Source: JBHIYN01 sp041984235 (lineage in GTDB: Bacteria; Pseudomonadota; Gammaproteobacteria; Ga0077536). Taken from it: a stretch of DNA of 64,000 bases. Positions within the stretch are counted from its first letter, which is position 1. The number at the start of each line of letters is the position of its first letter. Positions 16,282-24,537 of the stretch are shown here, piece by piece. The stretch covers positions 124,001 to 188,000 of the forward strand of contig JBHIYN010000003.1 of the NCBI GenBank assembly GCA_041984235.1. Direction: 5' to 3'. The position numbers and the translations under genes are program-made. A model generated the notes under the pieces. The model worked only from the letters and a program-made list of their open reading frames with translations, did not search any database and was not told the origin of the DNA.

Positions 16282-17033
16282 CGCGCGGGACGCCGCAGCA
16301 GCCAGACGTAGCCGGGGCAGAGCCACATCGCGGTGTCGGTCACTGCCAGCGCCAGGCGTTGTTTGGTCGACCCGGGCGGCACCATGTAGTCGGTGCCGAA
16401 GCGCTCGGGCTCGGCGATCAGGCGCCGCGTGTAGTCGGTGACCTCGAACCCCGCGACCAGGCGCCGCAGCCCCCACAGCGTGCGGTGTTCCTCGTAGTAA
16501 TGACTGCCCCGGCCGGCGAGGCGCAGGTAGGGGTGGGCCAGCCACTTCGGTACCACGGACAGAAACGGCAGGTGGTAATGCGGTTCGTCGACGGCGAGCC
16601 GGTTGCCGGCCGAGAAGTAGCACACCCCGCCGGGTTTCAGCACGCGCGCGATCTCCGCCATCATCACGTTCGGATCGGGGACGTGCTCGTAGACGTGGGC
16701 GCACAGCACGATGTCGACGCTGGCATCCTCGGCCGCGATGTCCATCGCATCACCGGTACGAAACTCGCAGCGCGGCGAGGCGAACTTCTCGCGCGCGATG
16801 GCAATCGCGTGCTCGTCGATATCGACCCCCACGGCATGCCGCACGTGGCTCGCGAGCTCGGCGGTGATGGCGCCGGTCGAAGCCCCCACGTCGAGCAGCT
16901 GCGCAGCCGCGAGCCCCTCTCCGAGCCAGTCCGCCAGCACCCGCGCGATCGTGAGCGCCTTGCGCCGGCGGCGTGCAAAGTCGTGCACGTTGGCCGAGTG
17001 CAGCGAGAAATCACGCTGGTAGTCGCGCGTCAC
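16272..17033 (-). CDS. Class I SAM-dependent methyltransferase
   Basis: A 253-residue methyltransferase. The SAM-binding motif is QLLDVGASTGAITAEL, then GVDIDEHAIAIA, RTGDAMDIAAEDASVDIVLC and EIARVLKPGGVCYFSAGNRL, all typical of Methyltransf_11 proteins; the C-terminus is hydrophobic (DTAMWLCPGYVWLLRRP). The GTG start at 17033 overlaps the stop of the glycosyltransferase gene in GTGA, so the two are translationally coupled. The target is probably a small molecule or a sugar/lipid; its place at the end of an acyl-CoA operon is unusual. Confidence 0.9.
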   Translation of the reverse strand: MTRDYQRDFSLHSANVHDFARRRRKALTIARVLADWLGEGLAAAQLLDVGASTGAITAELASHVRHAVGVDIDEHAIAIAREKFASPRCEFRTGDAMDIAAEDASVDIVLCAHVYEHVPDPNVMMAEIARVLKPGGVCYFSAGNRLAVDEPHYHLPFLSVVPKWLAHPYLRLAGRGSHYYEEHRTLWGLRRLVAGFEVTDYTRRLIAEPERFGTDYMVPPGSTKQRLALAVTDTAMWLCPGYVWLLRRPARQT

Positions 17034-18190
17034 GGCTCGCTCCCGGCCGGCGGCAGCAGGTCCTGCAACGCTTCGCGCAGGGCCGGCGCGTACTGGCTCT
17101 CGCCGAAACGGCGCGCCGCTTCGCGGCAGGCCTGGCGGCGCCCGGGCTCGCGTGCCTGCGGCAGCTGCTCGAGGATGGTGCGGGTGAGTGCGGCATAGTC
17201 GCCGCCCGCGACCAGCTCGCCGGTCACACCCGGCTGCACGGCGTCGACCACGCCGCCTTCGGCGAAGGCCACGCTGAGCACGCCGTGGGCCGCGGCCTCT
17301 GCCGCGACCATGCCGAAGCCCTCGACGTCGCCGGGCACGGCGACCAGGGGAAAGACGTGCAGATCGGCGCTGGCATAAGCCTGTGCCAGGACCTCGTCGT
17401 CGACCTCGCCGAGCAACCGCAGGGCGTGCGCGGTTCCGGCCCGCGCGGCGGCCGCCGCGATGCCCGCGCGCGTCGAGACCTCGCGGCGGATCGCCTGGCC
17501 GGCCTCGCCACCGATCACCACCAGGCGCAGCTCGGGGCGGGCTGCGAGCAGATCGGGCAGGCACCTGGCGACGAACTCGGCGACCCCCTTGCGCGCGGTC
17601 AGGCGTCCGACCGCGAGCAGCACCGGACCATCGCCGAGATCGTGCCGGGCACGGAAATCGCCGGGCGATGGCAATTCCATCGGCCATTCGATGGCCGGGT
17701 GCACGATGCGGATGCGCGTGCGCGCCACGCCATGCGCGACAGCCAGCTCGGCAGTGTTGCGGCTGTTGGCGATGACGGTCGCGGCGCCGCGCAGGCGCGG
17801 CACGAACAGCGCCTGGTAGACGCGGCTGGGCGCGATGATGTCGAGGCCGTGCACGACCACCGCGTAGGGGCAACGCCGCAGCCGCGCGTAGAGCCAGGCC
17901 AGCGGCGCCGTAAGGCCGCTGCACGCCAGCACCAGGTGCGGCCGCGGCGCAGTCAGCACGCCGCGCAGGACGCGCAGGGCGGCCTCGACCAGGTAGCCCG
18001 CGGCACCCGCGGAGCGACAGGCTTCGACCGTGACCCCGGGGGGCAGGTGACGGTCGCAACCGGCCGGCCCGATGACGTGACAGGCGGCGACCTCCTGCAG
18101 AGCCCTGACCGTCGCCAGGCTGAGCCGCTCCATACCACCTCGCAGGGGCGGCAGGTTACGACTCAGGACGAGCAGGCGCGGGCGCGACAT
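17030..18190 (-). CDS. Glycosyltransferase family 4
   Basis: A 386-residue GT-B enzyme. The N-terminal half has LVLSRNLPPLRGGMERLSLA and VVVHGLDIIAPSRVY; the C-terminal half has LLAVGRLTARKGVAEFV and the nucleotide-sugar motif EGFGMVAAEAAAHG (E-x7-E). The start ATG at 18190 has GGAG in front; a GTG one codon earlier is also possible. It follows the crotonase gene by 24 bp and overlaps the methyltransferase by 4 bp, so both are probably co-transcribed with the acyl-CoA genes. It may decorate a lipid or secondary metabolite; acceptor unknown. Confidence 0.92.
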   Translation of the reverse strand: MSRPRLLVLSRNLPPLRGGMERLSLATVRALQEVAACHVIGPAGCDRHLPPGVTVEACRSAGAAGYLVEAALRVLRGVLTAPRPHLVLACSGLTAPLAWLYARLRRCPYAVVVHGLDIIAPSRVYQALFVPRLRGAATVIANSRNTAELAVAHGVARTRIRIVHPAIEWPMELPSPGDFRARHDLGDGPVLLAVGRLTARKGVAEFVARCLPDLLAARPELRLVVIGGEAGQAIRREVSTRAGIAAAAARAGTAHALRLLGEVDDEVLAQAYASADLHVFPLVAVPGDVEGFGMVAAEAAAHGVLSVAFAEGGVVDAVQPGVTGELVAGGDYAALTRTILEQLPQAREPGRRQACREAARRFGESQYAPALREALQDLLPPAGSEP

Positions 18191-18214
18191 CACGCTCCGC
18201 GTAGCGGCCGCGCC

Positions 18215-19015
18215 TCAGCGTCCCTTGAATTCGGGCTTGCGTTTCTCGAAGAACGCGTCGACCGCCTCGAAGTGATCGTCGGTCCGCTGCAGCGTGACCT
18301 GCAGTGCGGCGGACATCTCCATGATCGCATCGAAGCTCGCCATGGTGCCGTCGCGCATCAGCTTCTTGGTCATGCGCAGCGCCTGCGGCGGCTGCACGCA
18401 GATCTTCTCGGCCAGCGCTTCGGCCGCCGGCATGACGTCGTCGTCCGCCACGACCTCCGAGACCAGGCCCCATTCGCGCGCCGTCTCGGCGTCGATCAGG
18501 TCGCCGGTGAAGAACAGCTGCGCCGCGCGCGACCAGCCGACGATGCGGGGCAGCAGCCAGGCCCCGCCATCGCCCGGCAGGATCCCGAGCTTGAGGAAGG
18601 TCGCGCCGAACTTGGCCGAAGCGGCCGCGATGCGAATGTCGCACAGGCTCGCAACGTCGCCGCCGAGCCCGATCGCCGGGCCGTTGATGGCTCCGACCAC
18701 CGGCACCTCGATGTCCCACATGGCGCGGATGATGCCGTGGATGGAGTCGCGGTAGTGGTCGCGCAGTTCCAGCGGCGTGCCGCCGAAATGGCCGCTGCGC
18801 TCGCGCATCGATTTCAGATCACCGCCGGCCGAGAAGGCCTTGCCGGCGCCGGTCATGATGACGCAGCGCAAGGCCTTGTCGGCGTTGATGGCATCGGCCG
18901 CCGCGCGGAAGCGCTGGCCGTCGCCCTCGTGACCGAGCGGGTTGCGCGCGTCCGGGCGGTTGATGGTCAGGCGGGCGAGGGGACCGTCGATTTCGAGCAG
19001 CAGTTCGTCGTCCAT
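18215..19015 (-). CDS. Crotonase / enoyl-CoA hydratase family protein
   Basis: A 266-residue crotonase-fold protein: NRPDARNPLG, MTGAGKAFSAGGDLKSM (oxyanion-hole strand), GAINGPAIGLGGDVASLCDI and KLGILPGDGGAWLLPRIVG. At the first catalytic Glu position of classical hydratases there is Asp (GGDVA); the second Glu is missing, but an Asp is present in PGDGG, as in a large uncharacterised crotonase subgroup. The reaction may therefore be hydration, isomerisation or another crotonase chemistry. GGAGG precedes the start. It lies 25 bp downstream of the two-subunit ACAD. Confidence 0.92.
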   Translation of the reverse strand: MDDELLLEIDGPLARLTINRPDARNPLGHEGDGQRFRAAADAINADKALRCVIMTGAGKAFSAGGDLKSMRERSGHFGGTPLELRDHYRDSIHGIIRAMWDIEVPVVGAINGPAIGLGGDVASLCDIRIAAASAKFGATFLKLGILPGDGGAWLLPRIVGWSRAAQLFFTGDLIDAETAREWGLVSEVVADDDVMPAAEALAEKICVQPPQALRMTKKLMRDGTMASFDAIMEMSAALQVTLQRTDDHFEAVDAFFEKRKPEFKGR

Positions 19016-19040
19016 GGAGGCCTCCGGGACAGCATTGGGT

Positions 19041-20069
19041 TCAGGAAGTGATGGTCGGCCAGATACCGTCGCCGCCGGCCTCGATCGCCAGCCGGCCGAG
19101 CTCCGCGCCCCAGGTCGCGGCGCCGCCGAACTCGGCCCGCCACGCCCACAGGCGCCGGGTCACGAAGTGCAGACCGTACTCGTAGGTGAAGCCGATCGCA
19201 CCGTGCACCTGGTGCGCGAGGCGGGTGATCTTCTCGACGCCGTCGCTGGCGCGGCATTTGGCCGCGGCGATCGTCATCACCGCACCGCCCGCGTCGTCCA
19301 GCCCATGCCGGTCGAGCGCCTCGCAGGCGGCCATCGCAATGGCGTCGACCGACGCCGCCTGGCCGCCGAGATCGGCGAGGTAGTGCTGGATCGCCTGGAA
19401 CTTGGACAGCGGGCGTCCGAATTGCTCGCGTTCGCCTGCGTACTGCACGGCGAGGTCGAGACAGGCAGCGGCGCCGCCGGCGATCTGGGCGCTGCGCAGC
19501 AGCGCGCCGAGCAGGTCCAGCGCGCCGGGCGGCAGCGGCAGCCTGGCGGCCTCGGCGACTTCAACGCTGCCGGACAGGCGATCACGCGGATCGAGGCCGA
19601 CGTTCGCTTCACGCTCGACCTCGAGCCCGGTCGTATTTGCGATCACCAGCTCACCACCCTCGATCGCAACCAGGTAGTCGGCATCGCGGCCCCACGGCAC
19701 GCGGGTAGCGCTGAGGGAGAGGCGGTTGCCGTCGCGCGCCGCGCTGCCGGTCACCAGCCCCGGCACGCCCTCGGGGAGGGTGAGGCCGGCGCGGCGCGCC
19801 AGCCACTGGCACAGGCACGCCTCGGCGAGCGGCAGCGGCACCGCGTGACGGCCGCAGGCGCGCAGCACCGGGTAGGCATCGCCCCAGCCGCCGTCCATGC
19901 CGCCGGCGTCCTCGGCGGCGAGCACCAGCGGAAAGCCCTGCTCGACGACTTCGTCCCACAGGGCGCGCGGGAAGCCGGCTTCCTCGATGTGCGTCAGTGC
20001 GTCCCAGTCGAGGCGATCGGCGAACAGGCGATTGACGCTGTCGTCGAGAATGCTGCGCAGCTCGTTCAT
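19041..20069 (-). CDS. Acyl-CoA dehydrogenase small subunit (probably non-catalytic)
   Basis: A 342-residue ACAD-fold protein, shorter than the usual 380. FAD/fold motifs remain (QYAGEREQFGRPLSKFQAIQ, KITRLAHQVHGAIGFTYEYG), but no Glu is found at either known catalytic position: the C-terminus reads RRLWAWRAEFGGAATW and the IVD-like site lies in LLGALLRSAQIAGG. Its ATG overlaps the stop of the larger ACAD gene in ATGA. This matches the alpha2beta2 ACADs of steroid side-chain degradation (FadE26-FadE27, ChsE4-ChsE5 type), where one partner lacks the base. I infer it forms a heterotetramer with the 20066-21235 product. Confidence 0.9.
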   Translation of the reverse strand: MNELRSILDDSVNRLFADRLDWDALTHIEEAGFPRALWDEVVEQGFPLVLAAEDAGGMDGGWGDAYPVLRACGRHAVPLPLAEACLCQWLARRAGLTLPEGVPGLVTGSAARDGNRLSLSATRVPWGRDADYLVAIEGGELVIANTTGLEVEREANVGLDPRDRLSGSVEVAEAARLPLPPGALDLLGALLRSAQIAGGAAACLDLAVQYAGEREQFGRPLSKFQAIQHYLADLGGQAASVDAIAMAACEALDRHGLDDAGGAVMTIAAAKCRASDGVEKITRLAHQVHGAIGFTYEYGLHFVTRRLWAWRAEFGGAATWGAELGRLAIEAGGDGIWPTITS

Positions 20070-21235
20070 CGAATTCCCATCCCTTTCGCGATGATGCCGC
20101 GCATGATCTCCGGCGTGCCGCCCCTCAGCGAGAACGACGGCGCCACCTGCACCAGGCTGCCCAGTACCTGCTGGTATTCGCTGCCGAAACCCTCCAGCGT
20201 GGGTTCCAGCTCGCTGAGCTCCTGGGCCAGCCCCGGCAGGGCCTGTTCGAACTGGCAGCCCAGGTCCTTGACCACCGCGGCCTCCAGCAGCGGGTCTTCG
20301 CCCGCGTTGAGCTTGGCCGCGATGCTGAGAGACATGTTGCGCAGCGTCACGGCCCACGCGATCTGGGTGCCGAGACGTGCCAGGGTGGTGCGGTCGGCAT
20401 CCTTGCCGAGCGCGTCGATCAGCTTGCGCAGCAGGAAGAAGCACGACAGGTAACGCTCGGGACCACTGCGCTCGTAGGCGAGCTCCTCGGTCACCTGGCG
20501 CCAGCCCTCGCCTTCCTTGCCGAGCAGGGCATCGGGCGGCAGCTCGACGTTCTCGAACGAGACCTCGTTGAAATTACGACCGCCGGCGAGGTTGCGGATG
20601 GTGCGCGGCGTGATGCCCTCGGTCTTCTCCAGGTCGATCAGGAACTGCGACAGGCCGCCGTGCTTCTTGTCTGGGTCCGGATCGGTGCGCAGCAGGGCGA
20701 TCATGTAATTCGCGCGGTGCGCGTTGCTGGTCCAGATCTTGGTGCCGTTGACCCGCCAGCCATCGGCCGTACGCTCGGCCCGGCTGCGCAGCGAGGCGAG
20801 ATCGGAGCCCGAGTTCGGCTCGCTCATGCCGATGGCGAAGCACGCCTTGCCGGCGGTGATGCGCGACACGATCTCGTGCTTTTGCGCCTCGGTGCCGTAG
20901 CGTACGACGAGCGGGCCGCTCTGGCGGTCCGCGACCCAGTGAAAGGCGGTCGGCGCACCCTCGACCAGGCATTCCTCGACCACCACGTAGCGCTCGAACG
21001 CGCTGCGTCCGTGGCCGCCGTACTCCTTGGGTAACGTCATGCCGAGCCAGCCGCGTTCGCCGAGCCGGGCACTGAAGCCGGCATCGTAGGCTTCCCACGA
21101 ATGGCTGCGGGTGACCGGTGAATAGTCAGCGAGCGCTTCGCGCAGGAAGGCCCGCACTTCCTGGCGCAGCTCGTCGAGCTCGGGAGGCAGGCCGGCTGGC
21201 TCGAAGCGCAGCTGGTCGGCTATCGATGAGGCCAT
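20066..21235 (-). CDS. Acyl-CoA dehydrogenase large (catalytic) subunit
   Basis: A 389-residue ACAD: LPKEYGGHGRSAFERYVVVE, FAIGMSEPNSGSDLASLR, NGTKIWTSNAHRANYM and FSLRGGTPEIMRGIIAKGMG. The usual EGT catalytic Glu is Gly (RGGTPEI), while Glu255 in LAYERSGPE occupies the IVD-like site also used by the catalytic subunit of actinobacterial steroid ACADs. With the coupled small subunit, this suggests a heteromeric enzyme for CoA esters of bulky, ring- or branch-bearing acids. The start at 21235 begins a normal N-terminal domain; the Shine-Dalgarno is weak (GCGGAAAC). Confidence 0.93.
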   Translation of the reverse strand: MASSIADQLRFEPAGLPPELDELRQEVRAFLREALADYSPVTRSHSWEAYDAGFSARLGERGWLGMTLPKEYGGHGRSAFERYVVVEECLVEGAPTAFHWVADRQSGPLVVRYGTEAQKHEIVSRITAGKACFAIGMSEPNSGSDLASLRSRAERTADGWRVNGTKIWTSNAHRANYMIALLRTDPDPDKKHGGLSQFLIDLEKTEGITPRTIRNLAGGRNFNEVSFENVELPPDALLGKEGEGWRQVTEELAYERSGPERYLSCFFLLRKLIDALGKDADRTTLARLGTQIAWAVTLRNMSLSIAAKLNAGEDPLLEAAVVKDLGCQFEQALPGLAQELSELEPTLEGFGSEYQQVLGSLVQVAPSFSLRGGTPEIMRGIIAKGMGIR

Positions 21236-21339
21236 GATATCGTTTCCGCTGGCGGCTTAAGGGTCATACTCCGCACCGCGCTGCGAAGATCAAGCGCGGG
21301 GGCGGTGCGGAGCGCGGGGTGTGGCATTCTGAGACGGGT

Positions 21340-22404
21340 TCAGGCTTCCTGCGCGTACTGCCAGGCGCGTTCGGCGAACTGCTCGACGATGTCAGTGGTG
21401 CGCGGCGCATCCGAGCTCGCGGCGGTGCCGTCCTGCACCCGCTTGATGATGCCCTGGTAGATGGCCGCGAGGCGCCACACGGTGTAGGCCTTGTAGAACT
21501 CCAGGTGCTCGATCTCGCGGCGGCCGGTGAGCTCGCAGTAGCGCGCGATGTACTGCTCGGCGGTCGGGATGCCGAGTGCCGGCAGGTCCAGGCCCTCGAG
21601 GCTGGACACGCGCTCGTCCAGGGCGGGAATGATCCACGGCGCCATGTGGTAGGTGAAGTCGCCGAGCGGGTGCCCCAGGGTCGACAGCTCCCAGTCGAGC
21701 ACGGCAATCACGCGGTTCTCGCTGGGGTGGATGATCATGTTGTCGAGCCGGTAGTCGCCGTGAATGATGGAGACTTCCTGTGACTCGGGGATGTTGCGCG
21801 GCAGCCACGCATTGAGCTCGTTCATGCGCGGGATCGGCGCCGTCTCCGAGGCCTCGTAGATCTTCGTCCAGCGATGGATCTGGCGCGCCATGTAGTCGGT
21901 GGTCTTGCCGAAGCCCTCGAGGCCGACACTGGCGTAGTCCAGCCCCTGCAGGTGCGCCAGCGTGCTGACCATGGCGTCGTAGATCGCACTGCGGTCGGCG
22001 GGGGATTCGTCGGGCAGGGAGAGGTCCCAGAAAATCCGTCCGTCGACCATCTCCATGACGTAAAACATGGTGCCGGTTACCGATTCGTCCTCGCACAGCG
22101 CGTAGGCGCGTGGCACCGGGAAGCCGGCGCCGTGCAGGGCACTGATGACGCGAAACTCGCGATCGACCGCGTGCGCCGAGGGCATCAGGGTGCCGGGCGG
22201 CTTGCGCCGCAGCACGTAACGGCGTTCGGGCGTGACCAGCTGGTAGGTGGGATTGGACTGCCCGCCCTTGAACTCACGCACTTCGAGCGGACCGGCGAAG
22301 CCCTCGACATGCTCGTTCAGCCACGGCTCGAGTCGACTGGTATCGAAGCGCAGGTGCTCCTGGACTTCCTTGGTGCCGGTGAATTTGTCCTGTCTGGTGC
22401 TCAT
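21340..22404 (-). CDS. APH-type phosphotransferase (ACAD10-N/LvaA-like)
   Basis: A 354-residue aminoglycoside-phosphotransferase-fold kinase. The catalytic loop is IIHGDYRLDNMIIHP and the metal motif VLDWELSTLGHPLGD; the N-terminus has KGGQSNPTYQLVT and YVLRRKPPG. This subgroup is the one fused to acyl-CoA dehydrogenases in animal ACAD10/11 and found in the Pseudomonas lva operon (LvaA), where 4-hydroxyacyl-CoA is phosphorylated before removal of the 4-hydroxyl. It lies directly before the two-subunit ACAD and in an operon with an SDR, so a similar role in hydroxyacyl-CoA catabolism is likely, not antibiotic resistance. Confidence 0.9.
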   Translation of the reverse strand: MSTRQDKFTGTKEVQEHLRFDTSRLEPWLNEHVEGFAGPLEVREFKGGQSNPTYQLVTPERRYVLRRKPPGTLMPSAHAVDREFRVISALHGAGFPVPRAYALCEDESVTGTMFYVMEMVDGRIFWDLSLPDESPADRSAIYDAMVSTLAHLQGLDYASVGLEGFGKTTDYMARQIHRWTKIYEASETAPIPRMNELNAWLPRNIPESQEVSIIHGDYRLDNMIIHPSENRVIAVLDWELSTLGHPLGDFTYHMAPWIIPALDERVSSLEGLDLPALGIPTAEQYIARYCELTGRREIEHLEFYKAYTVWRLAAIYQGIIKRVQDGTAASSDAPRTTDIVEQFAERAWQYAQEA

Positions 22405-22437
22405 GGATTCGCTTTACTCTGCAACTGTCGTTTCGAA

Positions 22438-23646
22438 TCAGGCGACGACGCCGTCATCGTGTAAACGGCCGATCTGAGGACTGTCCAGCCCCAGGATCTC
22501 GGCCAGGATCTCGTCGGTGTGCTGGCCGACCCGTGGCGCCGGCCGCGGCGTGCCGCGTGGCACCGCCGAGAAGGTCGCGGCGCCACGCGGCACCGGGTAG
22601 CGCCCGATGCCGGGTTGCTCGATGGTCTCGAATACCGGGTTGGCGTCGGAGCAGTCGGGGTCGTCACGGACCAGCTCGCCGATGGTCTGGTAGCGGTCCC
22701 AGCAGATCCCGCAATCGTCGAACACGGCCTCCAGCGCCGCCATGGACTGCGCCGCGAACCACGGTTCGAGCAGGGCGCACAGCTCGTGCCGCGCCTTGTA
22801 GCGGTCGCCCTCGCGCGCGAAATCGAGGCCGAGGCGGGTGGCGAGCTCGGCAGCAGCCTGCTCCAGGCCGGTCGCCTTCAGCAGCCCCTGCCATTGCTTG
22901 GCGCTGACCGCGATGACCATCACGCGTTCGCCATCGGCGGTGACGAAATCACGTCCCAGCGCGCCGTAGAGATAGTTGCCGTTACGACCACGCTCCTCGC
23001 CGTTGACATGCACTTCGCCGATCAGGCCGAGGTGTCCCACCGCGGTCAGCGCGACGTCGGCCAGGGCCAGCGTGATGCGCTGACCGCTGCCGCTCAGTCG
23101 GCGGTGGCGTTCGGCGGCGAGGATATCGATCGCGGCATGGTAGGCGGTGGCGATGTCCCAGGCCGGCAGCACGTGGTTGACCGGTCGGGTGTCGTCCTCC
23201 GGCCCCGTCACGTAGGGAAAGCCAACCTTGGCATTGACGGTGTAATCGAGCGCGCTGGTACCGTGCCGGTTGCCGATGATCTCGTGCTGGATGAGGTCGG
23301 GGCGGCGCGCGCTGAGACGCTCGTAGGCAAGCCAGCCGCGCGCCGGCAGGTTGGTCGAGAAGATACCGGCGTTCTCGCCCGGCGCACAGATCAGGTCGGT
23401 GAGCAGCTCGCGGCCGGCGTCGGAGCGCAGGTCGACCGCGATCGAGCGCTTGCCCTTGTTCATCTCGGCCCAGTAAATGCTGGTGTCGTCAGCGGTGACC
23501 GGCCAGCGCCGGTAATCGATGCCGCCGCCGATCTGGTCGAAACGGATGACGTCGGCACCGAGCTGGGCCAGGGTCATGCCACACATGGGCGCAGCGATGA
23601 AGGCCGAGCCCTCGACCACGCGCAATCCTTCCAGCAGCGGTTGCAT
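22438..23646 (-). CDS. Mct-like family III CoA-transferase (2-methylfumaryl-CoA isomerase type)
   Basis: A 402-residue CaiB/BaiF protein whose N-terminus (LRVVEGSAFIAAPMCGMTLA, QLGADVIRFDQIGGGIDYRR), middle (NVLPAWDIAT-like HVLPAWDIATAY, LSGSGQRITLALADV, GNYLYGALGRDF) and C-terminus (QPGIGRYPVPRG, APRVGQHTDEILAEILGL) closely follow, from memory, the mesaconyl-CoA C1-C4 CoA-transferase of Chloroflexus. That enzyme moves CoA intramolecularly between the carboxyls of mesaconate in the 3-hydroxypropionate bicycle. A good GAGGAG lies in front, overlapping the stop of the hydratase gene. Same-activity assignment is likely but not certain, because related proteins occur in heterotrophs. Confidence 0.85.
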   Translation of the reverse strand: MQPLLEGLRVVEGSAFIAAPMCGMTLAQLGADVIRFDQIGGGIDYRRWPVTADDTSIYWAEMNKGKRSIAVDLRSDAGRELLTDLICAPGENAGIFSTNLPARGWLAYERLSARRPDLIQHEIIGNRHGTSALDYTVNAKVGFPYVTGPEDDTRPVNHVLPAWDIATAYHAAIDILAAERHRRLSGSGQRITLALADVALTAVGHLGLIGEVHVNGEERGRNGNYLYGALGRDFVTADGERVMVIAVSAKQWQGLLKATGLEQAAAELATRLGLDFAREGDRYKARHELCALLEPWFAAQSMAALEAVFDDCGICWDRYQTIGELVRDDPDCSDANPVFETIEQPGIGRYPVPRGAATFSAVPRGTPRPAPRVGQHTDEILAEILGLDSPQIGRLHDDGVVA

Positions 23647-23650
23647 GGCA

Positions 23651-24511
23651 TTACTCCTCGACGATGTGCGCGCTGCCGTGGTTCAGTACCACGACGTCGC
23701 GTTCGAGCGCGCGCGCCCGGTAGTGCACGGTGCTCCCGCTCAGCCAGATCTCGGTGCGCAACGTCTCGCCGGGCAGGAACGGCGCCGAGAAGCGCACCTG
23801 CATCGACTTCAGGCGGGTTGCATCGTAGTCGCAGCAACTGCGGATGAGGGCGTGCATGGCGACGCCCAGGGTGCAGCGTCCGTGCAGGATGGGCGCTTCG
23901 AAGCCGGCGCCGCGCGCGACCTCCGGATCGGCGTGCAGCGGGTTCATGTCGCCGCACAGCCGGTACAGCAGGGCGGACTGTGGCAGGGTCTGCAGGTCGC
24001 AGACGAGGTCCGGCTCGCGCGCCGGTGGCGCCGGCATCGCCGGCCGCGCCTTACCGCCGCCGCCAAACCCGCCGTCGCCGCGGGCGAGCGTGTTGGACGT
24101 CACCGTCGCCAGCAGGGTCGTGCGATCCCCGGCCAGCAGCTCCTTGCGCAGGTACACGAAGCAGCCCTTGTCGGCGCCGCGGTCGACCACGTCCTCGACC
24201 AGGGTGCGGCCGTAGACGGTGCCGCTGACGGGCAGCGGCTGGTGGATCTCGAACGATTCCTCGGCATGCAGCACCTTCTGCCACTCGAAGCCATATGCCG
24301 GATCGCGCATCCAGAAGCCGGGGTAGGCAATGACCATCGCCATGCCGGGCAGAGAGCAGAGCCCTTCCTCGTAGACGTAGCGCAACTGGCGCTCGTCCAG
24401 CGGATCGGCGCCGAAGCCCAGCGCAAGCGCGTACAGGATGGTGTCCTGAATCGAGATGTCGGCCTGCTGCTCGTCGATGACGTGGCCGATGAGCTGACTG
24501 TGATCGCGCAT
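23651..24511 (-). CDS. MaoC-type enoyl-CoA hydratase 2 (MFE-2 like)
   Basis: A 286-residue double-hotdog protein. The hydratase-2 signature YRLCGDMNPLHADPEVA (residues 183-199, with Asp188 and His193 as the expected catalytic pair) is followed by GFEAPILHGRCTLGVA. The family adds water to trans-2-enoyl-CoA giving the R-3-hydroxy product, and is the middle domain of peroxisomal multifunctional enzyme 2. AGAGG precedes the ATG at 24511. It is separated by 4 bp from the Mct-like gene and by 26 bp from the large ACAD upstream, so co-translation with both is expected. Confidence 0.93.
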   Translation of the reverse strand: MRDHSQLIGHVIDEQQADISIQDTILYALALGFGADPLDERQLRYVYEEGLCSLPGMAMVIAYPGFWMRDPAYGFEWQKVLHAEESFEIHQPLPVSGTVYGRTLVEDVVDRGADKGCFVYLRKELLAGDRTTLLATVTSNTLARGDGGFGGGGKARPAMPAPPAREPDLVCDLQTLPQSALLYRLCGDMNPLHADPEVARGAGFEAPILHGRCTLGVAMHALIRSCCDYDATRLKSMQVRFSAPFLPGETLRTEIWLSGSTVHYRARALERDVVVLNHGSAHIVEE

Positions 24512-24537
24512 GTTCCTCTCCGGGGTGTCGGCCGCGC

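Noticed and set aside
16973..20453. Long plus-strand frames (692 and 503 codons) opposite the glycosyltransferase, crotonase and ACAD genes
   Set aside because: No recognisable domains and low-complexity Arg/Ala/Gly/Asp content; artefacts of GC-rich third positions.
21340..22404. Aminoglycoside resistance kinase
   Set aside because: Although of APH fold, its motifs and acyl-CoA operon context match the ACAD10/LvaA-type group.
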